Assembly (NCBI GenBank): GCA_937907595.1
Contig: CALCXL010000925.1
Location: 1-5,441 of the forward strand
Length of the DNA stretch: 5,441 nt
Direction of reading: 5' to 3'
DNA from: an uncultured Pseudomonadota bacterium
GTDB taxonomy: Bacteria > Myxococcota_A > UBA796 > UBA9615
Under the pieces are notes generated by a model, which made no database searches, had not been told where the DNA came from, and saw only the letters and a list, made by a program, of their open reading frames with translations. Below, one piece after another: positions 1 to 5,124 of this stretch. A program made the position numbers and the translations under genes. The stretch's first letter is position 1; every line of letters begins with the position of its first letter.

Positions 1-782
1 GGCAGGTCCCGCAGCAGCGACGCCAGGGCCTGCCGCCCCCGCTCCTCGACGGCCCCGAGGTCCATCGGCGCGTCGGGCTGCGCGGCGCGGCGCCGGCGCT
101 CGGGCACCATCCACGCCACCTGAGCCAGCGCGGAGGCGTCGAAGAGGGCGCGCAGGGAGCCGCGATCGGGCAGCCCCGGCAGCCACTCCCCCAACAGGCT
201 GGGGTCCGCCTCCACCCGCGAGCAGGGATCGTCGCCCGGCACCAGGTAGCGCGGCCCCAGGTTGTGCAGCTGGAGGATCAGCAGGTCCGGGGACCACTCC
301 CGCAGGGCCTGCCGGGCCAGGGCGACCTTCTGGCGGGTCTCGTAGCCGGAGACGCCCAGGTTCCAGACCTCCACGTCCTGCCCGCGGGCCCGCAGCTCGG
401 CCTCCAGCTGGGCGGGCCAGGTGCGGTGATCGGCCACGGCGGCGCCGTAGGTGTTGGAGCCTCCCAGGGCCAGGATGCGGCGCTGACCGGGCCGCTTGTG
501 CCGGTCGCGTTCGGGCCCGCGAAAGCCCAGGGAGTTGATGCTCACCACGCGGCGGGCGCCCTGGGGATCGTCGACGGGCCCCAGATCGGCCCGAGCGCCG
601 GGGCGGAGGGCGTAGAGCCGCTCGGGGTCCGGCGAGGGTTGGTGCAGGGTGGGATCGGCGGTGTTCAGGGGCACCAGATCCACCAGCCAGCGGCAGGACA
701 GATCGGCGGCCCGAAGCCCCAGCTCGGCCGCGCACAGCGCCAGGATCAGGCCGAACAGGAGCGCGGCGGCGCGGCGGATCAC
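1..782 (-). CDS. SGNH/GDSL-family hydrolase, membrane-anchored, 3' end outside window
   Basis: I translated this frame by hand from a GTG at 782-780 and it stays open for 260 codons to the window edge, so the C-terminus is missing. Residues 4-19 are a hydrophobic stretch (signal peptide or membrane anchor), placing the rest in the periplasm or outside. The family pattern follows: NSLGFRG near 83-89, the nucleophile block LALGGSNTYG at 104-113 with Ser109 as predicted nucleophile, block II NLGVSGY at 141-147, and block III at 170-176 (LQLHNLG, Asn174 as predicted oxyanion residue). The block V Asp-x-x-His would lie beyond the window. Proteins of this fold are esterases, lipases or acyl transferases, including enzymes acting on O-acetyl groups of surface glycans; the substrate here is unknown. 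The GTG start overlaps the stop of the sulfatase-like gene (GTGA, 779-782) and has no clear ribosome binding site, so translation is probably coupled. Block III reads HNL where many members have a GxND motif. The fold is fairly secure, the specific function is not. Confidence 0.82.
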   Translation of the reverse strand, partial: MIRRAAALLFGLILALCAAELGLRAADLSCRWLVDLVPLNTADPTLHQPSPDPERLYALRPGARADLGPVDDPQGARRVVSINSLGFRGPERDRHKRPGQRRILALGGSNTYGAAVADHRTWPAQLEAELRARGQDVEVWNLGVSGYETRQKVALARQALREWSPDLLILQLHNLGPRYLVPGDDPCSRVEADPSLLGEWLPGLPDRGSLRALFDASALAQVAWMVPERRRRAAQPDAPMDLGAVEERGRQALASLLRDL

Positions 783-2110
783 GGGCAGTCGATGTAGCCG
801 AGGGCCACCAGCTCGGGGTGCTGCCGGCACAGGTCCTCGTCGGAGACGCAGAGCAGCCGGGCGGCGTCGAAGAGCAGGCGACGCTGGTCGGGCGTGATCC
901 CCGCGGGATCGACGGCGCTCCAGTCGTCCTTCAAGCCGACGCCGGCCGGCTCCCAGCGCACGAGCTCGGGCATGCCGTACTGCGCGGTGCGAAGCAGCTG
1001 GCTGCCGTCGGGCTGGAGCAGCGCGGTCATGTCCCCGGGCCCCCCGTCGTTGAGGTGGCAGGCGGCGGCGACCGGAGGCCAGGCCAGGCGACCGCTGCGC
1101 AGGTCCCCGCGACCGTCGTCCAGCCCCGCGGCCTGCAGCACCGTGGAGCGCACCTCCAGCAGCGAGGCAGGGCGATCGTCCACGCCAGGCACCACGCCGG
1201 GGCCCTGCAGGGCCAGGGGGATGTGCAATTCCAGGGGCGAGCTGCCCAGGCCGTGGCCATGCTCGGCCTGCCCGCGCAGGGGGTAGCTGCCCAGGTGGCC
1301 GAAGAGCTCGCCGTGGTCGGCGGTCAGGATCGTCAGGCCGCCGGGGTTGGCGGCGAAGACCCGGGGCAGCAGGGCGTCGGTGGCGGCGCAGTCCAGCAGG
1401 TAGGCGGCGTGGGCCTCCTTCAGGGCCGCCTCCCCTCGGGGCGGACCCTGTCCGATGTAGTCCTTGCCCGCCACCCGGTAGTCGTGGCAGGCGGCGAGCT
1501 GCAGCCAGCCGAAGCGCGGGCCCTCCAGGGTCGCCCAGCTCTGCTCGAACCGTTCGACGGCGCCCAGGTCCGGGAAGTCACGCCGCAGGTCCTGGGCCCG
1601 GGCCTCCGCCACGTCGGCGCCCCGGGCGTAGAAGGGGTGGTCCAGCACGATGTTGGCCGAGCCGAAGTACGTCGAATAGCCCGCCTCCTTCAGCGTCTCC
1701 GGCAGCGTGACCAGGTCCGCCTCCCACAGCCGCGCGGCGCTCATCCAGGCGCCCACGAAGACCCCGGCCACCGCCTCCATCGTGCTGTTGGAGGAGGACC
1801 AGGCCCGCGTGTAGCGCCGACCACCCTCGGCGAAGGCCCGGGCCTGGGGCATGGCCGCGTCGACGGCCCCGGGGGAGGTGGTGTCCAGGACGACCACCAG
1901 GATGTCGGGCCGGGGGCCGGGGGACGGGCGCGGGACGGGGGGGGCCGGGCGGGGCAGGACCCGCGGCTCAGGGCTCGGAGGGGTCGATGGAGGCGTCGAT
2001 GGAGGCGTCGACAGCGCGGGTGGAGACGCCGTGGGAGGGGGCTCCGGGGCGGGGGACGCGGACGGGCCGCAGGCGCTCAGGCCCAGCAGCAGGAGGAGGA
2101 GCGTTCTCAC
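779..2110 (-). CDS. Sulfatase/alkaline phosphatase-superfamily lipoprotein with proline-rich tether
   Basis: A 443-residue lipoprotein: residues 1-13 are a hydrophobic signal ending in the lipobox LSAC, so Cys14 should be lipidated. Residues 17-68 are a Pro/Ser-rich linker containing three STPP units. The domain from about residue 68 follows the sulfatase fold: DILVVVLDT with metal-ligand candidate Asp76, a nucleophile segment SSNSTMEAVAG (105-115), His209 in AACHDY (the usual PHxPY region), TADHGE (263-268, metal ligands Asp264 and His265), and HGLGSSPLELHIPL with His286. The C-terminus has the LGY tail common in related proteins. There is no Cys/Ser-x-Pro-x-Arg formylglycine motif; Thr110 occupies the nucleophile position, as in phosphoethanolamine and phosphoglycerol transferases of this superfamily. 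It may therefore be a phosphotransferase or phosphodiesterase rather than a true sulfatase (inference). The GTG start at 2110-2108 overlaps the upstream gene's TGA (GTGA). It is the middle gene of a three-gene operon. Confidence 0.85.
   Translation of the reverse strand: MRTLLLLLLGLSACGPSASPAPEPPPTASPPALSTPPSTPPSTPPSPEPRVLPRPAPPVPRPSPGPRPDILVVVLDTTSPGAVDAAMPQARAFAEGGRRYTRAWSSSNSTMEAVAGVFVGAWMSAARLWEADLVTLPETLKEAGYSTYFGSANIVLDHPFYARGADVAEARAQDLRRDFPDLGAVERFEQSWATLEGPRFGWLQLAACHDYRVAGKDYIGQGPPRGEAALKEAHAAYLLDCAATDALLPRVFAANPGGLTILTADHGELFGHLGSYPLRGQAEHGHGLGSSPLELHIPLALQGPGVVPGVDDRPASLLEVRSTVLQAAGLDDGRGDLRSGRLAWPPVAAACHLNDGGPGDMTALLQPDGSQLLRTAQYGMPELVRWEPAGVGLKDDWSAVDPAGITPDQRRLLFDAARLLCVSDEDLCRQHPELVALGYIDCP
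1907..1954 (+). other. Dense G-tract array, G-quadruplex-capable
   Basis: The plus strand carries eight G-tracts of three or more within 48 nt (1907-1909, 1912-1916, 1919-1923, 1926-1928, 1932-1934, 1937-1944, 1947-1949, 1951-1954), separated by 1-3 nt. This satisfies the usual G3+ loop 1-7 rule more than once over. It is the template strand for the sulfatase-like gene and encodes the proline-rich linker around residues 53-68, so Pro codons (CCN) explain much of it. The run at 1937-1944 is eight consecutive G. Whether it folds in the cell is unknown. Confidence 0.6.
1976..2011 (-). repeat. 12-bp tandem repeat, 3 units, encoding STPP-STPP-STPP
   Basis: Three consecutive 12-bp units (2011-2000, 1999-1988, 1987-1976 on the coding strand). 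The first two are identical (TCGACGCCTCCA) and the third is degenerate (TCGACCCCTCCG). They encode residues 34-45 of the sulfatase-like lipoprotein. The unit is a multiple of three, so copy-number change would lengthen or shorten the linker without breaking the frame. Confidence 0.9.
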
Positions 2111-3750
2111 CGGCTCGAATGATCGAGAGCGGGCGCCGGAGCGTCAAGGGAAGGCTCGCCCGCGGCCCGGCCCCGGCGGTCGCCCCACAGCCACAGCAGG
2201 CAGAGCCCCGCGAACATCGCCAGCGCCTCGTAGTTGAGGGCCAGGTACTGCGCCGTCAGGGTGGGGGGCGCGTGCCAGACCAGGGTCATGCCCAGCAGCA
2301 CGGCGGCCGCCCAGCGCCCCGGCCCCGCCCGGGGCCCCAGGGTAGGCAGGGCGAAGAGCAGCACCCAGATGGAGGCGTAGTAGCGGCTGGAGGTGGAGCC
2401 GATCCAGGCCGCGAAGAGCATCGCCAGCATGGCCTCGTCCAGGGGGCGTCGACGCAGCGCCAGCCCGAGCAGGCCCAGGCCCAGGGCGGCGACCACCAGC
2501 TTGCGGCGGTGGCTGCTGGTCGCCTGCGCCGGCGAGGGCCGCGACGTCGCCCTCCAGAACTTGCCGGGCCGCGGGTGGTGCAGGACCAGCCGACCCAGGC
2601 CCACGCGCTTGCTGCCGGTCTTGGGGTGGTGCTCGCTGTGGATGCGGATCTTCTCCGTCCACTCGGGCCAGGTGCCCGCGCCCCGCCCCGTGGCGTGGGA
2701 CGCGCCGAAGAGCAGGGCGCAGGCCAGCACGAAGACCGTGGCGAAGCGCATCACCTTCGGGTTCCGCGCTCCCCCGATCAGCCCCCGCCCGGCCACGAAC
2801 AGCAGCGGCAGCGCCATCAGGCCCGGAAAGACCCGGGTCATGGCCGCCCAGGACAGGGCCAGCGCCGACAGGGCCGGGCGATCCCGGTGCCACGCGGCGA
2901 AGGCCAGGGCCGCCGCAGCCAGCCAGTCGTAGTTGAAGTAGCCGCCGATGAGGCGACCGCGGTTGATCGGCACCGTCAGCATCCACAGCAGGGCGATGCA
3001 GGCCACGCGCAGGCCGAAGCCCCACCACAGGGCGGCGAAGGCCAGGACGTGCATGGCGACGTCGCTGCCGGTGATGAGGCCGAAGCCGCGGCCGCCGGCG
3101 TCGATCGCGTTGCTGAGCGGCACCCCCAGGAGCATCCAGGGCGGGCCGGGGTTGAAGCCCAGGTCCTGCACCAGCTTGCGCCGGTCGCGGGGGTGCTCGT
3201 GGCGGCGGAAGAAGCGGCTGTCGGCGCCCAGGGCCGCGAGGCGCTCGGGGTCCATGGAGGAGGCGTCGAAGGAGGCGACGATCTCGGCTCGCGGCCGCAG
3301 CTTGTAGCTGCGCATGTCGCGGGCGCGGTCGGCGTCGAACCAGCCCTCCTTCGGGTCCCCTCCCCCGGCCACGAAGGCGTCGTCGGCCGCCAGGGTGGCG
3401 CCGTAGAGGTCGAAGAAGCCGGTGTCGGCGAAGTACTTGCTGCCCACATAGTAGTGGTAGGTGGACCAGCCCCGGACCTCGTCGCCCCGCAGCGCGCCGG
3501 GCACCTCGGGCCCCACCAGCAGCAGCGTGGCCGCCAGAGCCATGCCGGCGAACAGGGGGGTGAAGACGGGCAGGGAGCGCCCCGCGCGGCCCTCGAGGAA
3601 GACCATCGCGGCCCACAGCGCGGCGGTGGCGATGGCGAAGAGGGGGGTGCTGTGGCTGATCCGCCCGCTCGGGCCGAAGACGGACCAGCAGAGGAGGGTC
3701 AGCGCGGCGGCCAGCCCTCCCCCGAGGGCGATGGCGTGTCCCCGGCTCAC
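2107..3750 (-). CDS. Polytopic membrane protein, GT-C-type glycosyltransferase-like
   Basis: A 547-residue integral membrane protein with about 11-13 hydrophobic segments (roughly 6-26, 36-53, 61-80, 230-246, 248-262, 272-287, 307-322, 334-350, 417-431, 437-451, 457-471, 479-493, 505-522). A long polar stretch at about 81-200, probably extracytoplasmic, starts with an acidic GDE (89-91) followed by a Tyr-rich segment YHYYVGSKYF (98-107); later comes FNPGPPW (199-205). The MTRVFPGLMALPLL motif (304-317) and a polar loop near 361-390 resemble polyprenyl-phosphate-sugar-dependent GT-C enzymes of the GT87/DUF2029 kind, where an acidic pair in the first large outer loop is catalytic. The similarity is by pattern only; an uncharacterised membrane protein or a polysaccharide-assembly component is the alternative. 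The GTG start at 3750-3748 is the only usable in-frame start near the 5' end; a purine-rich AGAGGAAG at 3774-3767 lies 16 nt away, too far for an ideal ribosome binding site. It is the first gene of the leftward operon and overlaps the next by GTGA. Confidence 0.72.
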   Translation of the reverse strand: MSRGHAIALGGGLAAALTLLCWSVFGPSGRISHSTPLFAIATAALWAAMVFLEGRAGRSLPVFTPLFAGMALAATLLLVGPEVPGALRGDEVRGWSTYHYYVGSKYFADTGFFDLYGATLAADDAFVAGGGDPKEGWFDADRARDMRSYKLRPRAEIVASFDASSMDPERLAALGADSRFFRRHEHPRDRRKLVQDLGFNPGPPWMLLGVPLSNAIDAGGRGFGLITGSDVAMHVLAFAALWWGFGLRVACIALLWMLTVPINRGRLIGGYFNYDWLAAAALAFAAWHRDRPALSALALSWAAMTRVFPGLMALPLLFVAGRGLIGGARNPKVMRFATVFVLACALLFGASHATGRGAGTWPEWTEKIRIHSEHHPKTGSKRVGLGRLVLHHPRPGKFWRATSRPSPAQATSSHRRKLVVAALGLGLLGLALRRRPLDEAMLAMLFAAWIGSTSSRYYASIWVLLFALPTLGPRAGPGRWAAAVLLGMTLVWHAPPTLTAQYLALNYEALAMFAGLCLLWLWGDRRGRAAGEPSLDAPAPALDHSSR

Positions 3751-3815
3751 CGCGCGACGATAGCGGCTTCCTCTATCATGCGCCCAGGGGACCCTCCGTC
3801 CCGCCGGGAGCCGCC
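3751..3815. promoter_or_regulatory. Divergent intergenic promoter region with -10-like hexamer and short dyad
   Basis: This 65-bp region is the only gap between the two operons and must hold or adjoin both promoters if each is transcribed from here. The stretch 3757-3780 is clearly AT-richer than its surroundings. TATCAT at 3774-3779 matches the sigma-70 -10 consensus TATAAT at five of six positions for the plus strand and would start transcription near 3786, about 30 nt before the ABC gene start. No convincing -35 is visible at 17 bp spacing. GATAG (3759-3763) and CTATC (3773-3777) form a 5-bp inverted repeat with a 9-nt spacer, which could be chance or part of an operator. For the minus strand, CATGAT (3780-3775) is a weak -10 candidate. 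Confidence 0.4.
3806..3810 (+). promoter_or_regulatory. Ribosome binding site GGGAG supporting the TTG start
   Basis: GGGAG ends 5 nt before the TTG at 3816-3818. The Walker-type domain begins immediately, with IRTEGLQKRFG as the normal N-terminal strand of an ABC ATPase, and no ATG or GTG is suitably placed in frame, so this site decides the start. Confidence 0.6.
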
Positions 3816-4589
3816 TTGATCCGCACCGAGGGCCTGCAGAAACGCTTCGGACGCTTCCAGGCCGTGCAGGGCATCGACCTGCACGTGCGCAAGGGGGAGG
3901 TCTTCGGCTTCCTGGGGCCCAATGGCGCGGGCAAGACGACCACCATGAAGATGATCGCGGGCCTGCTGAAGCCCTCGGCCGGCGTGGTCTACATCGACGG
4001 CATCAACACCGCGGTGGACCCGGTCGGCGCCAAGCGCAAGATCGGCTACATCCCCGACCGCCCCTACCTCTACGAGCGGCTGACGGGGCACGAGTTCCTG
4101 GCCTTCGTGGGCGGCATCTACGGCATGGAGGAGCGCCCCCTGCGCGCGCGGGCCGAGGAGCTTCTGGACTTCATCGGGCTGGGCAACTTCGGCGACGAGC
4201 TCATCGAGGGCTACAGCCACGGCATGAAGCAGCGCCTGAGCCTGGCCGCCGCCCTGCTGCACCAGCCGCCGCTGTTGATCATCGACGAGCCCATGGTCGG
4301 CCTGGACCCGGCGGGGGCGATGCTGATCAAGAAGGTCTTTCGACGCTACGCCGACGAGGGCCGGACCGTCTTCGTCAGCACCCACACCCTGGAGGTGGCG
4401 GAGGCGATCTGCGACCGCGTGGCCATCGTCAACGAGGGCCGCGTGGCCACCCAGGGCACGGTGCAGGAGCTCAAGGTGCTGCACACCCAGGGCGGCGGCA
4501 GCCTGGAGGACGTGTTCCTGGAGCTGATCGGCAGCGCGGACCAGCGGGAGATCATCCAGGTGCTCCGCCAGGATCGCGCCGATGCGTAG
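3816..4589 (+). CDS. ABC transporter ATP-binding protein, ABC-2/drug-export type
   Basis: A 257-residue cytoplasmic ATPase subunit that would hydrolyse ATP to power a membrane partner. All nucleotide-binding-domain elements are visible: Walker A GPNGAGKTT (34-42), a Q-loop region IGYIPDRPYLY (77-87) lacking the usual Gln, signature YSHGMKQRL (133-141) in place of LSGGQ, Walker B LLIIDEP (153-159) with Glu158 as catalytic base, D-loop GLDP (162-165) and switch His190. The YSxGMKQR signature, the IGYIP segment and the C-terminal SLEDVFLELI are typical of ABC-2 exporter ATPases (CcmA/NatA/NodI-like), not of MlaF. Length is normal to slightly short for the family. The TTG start has a good ribosome binding site. 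It overlaps the following lipoprotein gene by 8 nt. No ABC-2 permease is visible in the window; the next transporter gene is an MlaE-type permease, so its membrane partner is uncertain. Confidence 0.93.
   Translation: MIRTEGLQKRFGRFQAVQGIDLHVRKGEVFGFLGPNGAGKTTTMKMIAGLLKPSAGVVYIDGINTAVDPVGAKRKIGYIPDRPYLYERLTGHEFLAFVGGIYGMEERPLRARAEELLDFIGLGNFGDELIEGYSHGMKQRLSLAAALLHQPPLLIIDEPMVGLDPAGAMLIKKVFRRYADEGRTVFVSTHTLEVAEAICDRVAIVNEGRVATQGTVQELKVLHTQGGGSLEDVFLELIGSADQREIIQVLRQDRADA
4570..4573 (+). promoter_or_regulatory. Ribosome binding site AGGA for the lipoprotein gene
   Basis: AGGA lies 8 nt upstream of the ATG at 4582, inside the 3' end of the ABC ATPase gene. This supports the ATG that gives a perfect lipoprotein signal peptide and an 8-nt overlap with the preceding stop. 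Confidence 0.5.
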
Positions 4590-5124
4590 CCTGCTGCTCG
4601 CCCTGTGCCTCCCCCTGGTCGCCTGCGCCACGACCTCGGGCCGATCGGGCCTGCAGGACGGCTGGTTCCAGAAGAAGGTGGACCTGGAGGGCCCCACGGG
4701 CAGCGGCTCCATCGCCGTGCGCTACACCGCGGGCCACCCCGCGGGATGGCAGCGGGGCATGACGCCGCCGGGGGACTTCGCCTGGTACAGCCCGGACCTG
4801 GGGGCCACGCTGTACGCGGACACGTCCTGCGGCAAGCGCTACCAGGACGCGAAGCTGACCGTGCTCGCCAACCACCTGGTCATGGGCTTCGAGGGCCTGA
4901 GCGACGTGGCCGAGCAGGAGCTGATGCTGAACGACCGCGCCGCCCTGGAGCGCACGGCGCGGGGCAGCCTGGACGGGGTGCCGGTGGTGCTGGGCCTGAC
5001 GGTGCTCAAGAACGGCCCCTGCGTCTTCGACCTCATCTACGTCGGCGATCCGCGGCACCAGGAGGAGGGCATGGCCGCCTTCCGCGCCTTCCGCGACGGG
5101 TTCCGGGCCCGCTTCGATCCGTGA
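4582..5124 (+). CDS. Small lipoprotein of unrecognised family, upstream of MlaE permease
   Basis: A 180-residue predicted lipoprotein. Residues 1-14 form a short hydrophobic signal with lipobox LVAC, so Cys15 should be lipidated and the protein held in the inner or outer membrane facing the periplasm. The mature part starts with a short polar linker (16-30), then an alternating strand-rich domain: GSIAVRYTAGHPAGW (42-56), a segment with Cys83, an amphipathic helix KLTVLANHLV (91-100), and GVPVVLGLTVLKNGPCVFDLIYV (132-154) with Cys147, ending in an aromatic/Arg-rich helix (164-178). Cys83 and Cys147 could form a disulfide. I do not recognise the family with certainty; a PsbP/DcrB-like small lipoprotein fold is possible but speculative. 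It overlaps the ATPase gene by 8 nt (ATGCGTAG) and the MlaE gene by 4 nt (GTGA), so it should be co-expressed with both and may be an accessory component of lipid transport. Confidence 0.85.
   Translation: MRSLLLALCLPLVACATTSGRSGLQDGWFQKKVDLEGPTGSGSIAVRYTAGHPAGWQRGMTPPGDFAWYSPDLGATLYADTSCGKRYQDAKLTVLANHLVMGFEGLSDVAEQELMLNDRAALERTARGSLDGVPVVLGLTVLKNGPCVFDLIYVGDPRHQEEGMAAFRAFRDGFRARFDP

Noticed and set aside
264..797. Plus-strand frame of 177 codons at the left edge
   Set aside because: It is antisense to the SGNH hydrolase frame, which carries the ordered family blocks and a GTGA overlap. The plus product is a Gly/Gln-rich shadow.
818..2122. Long plus-strand open frame (434 codons) antisense to the sulfatase-like gene
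   Set aside because: Its translation is a low-complexity Gly/Gln/Arg/Ala/Val product with no domain, while the minus-strand frame has a full signal peptide and catalytic motifs. High GC removes stop codons from the antisense frame.
2144..3616. Second minus-strand frame (490 codons) overlapping the membrane protein gene
   Set aside because: The product is Arg/Ala/Pro/Gly/Leu-rich and lacks hydrophobic segments or motifs; it is a shifted-frame shadow.
3751..3815. Intrinsic terminator between the divergent operons
   Set aside because: Both operons transcribe away from this region, and the only dyad has 5-bp arms and no T-tract.
1987..3819. Plus-strand open frame of 610 codons opposite the membrane protein gene
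   Set aside because: Composition is Gln/Gly/Arg/Ala-rich without domain features and runs across two real genes and the intergenic region. The opposite frame encodes a coherent polytopic membrane protein with operon overlaps.
3747..4712. Minus-strand frame of 321 codons antisense to the ABC ATPase
   Set aside because: The plus frame has every ABC nucleotide-binding motif in order; the antisense product is low-complexity and unrecognisable.
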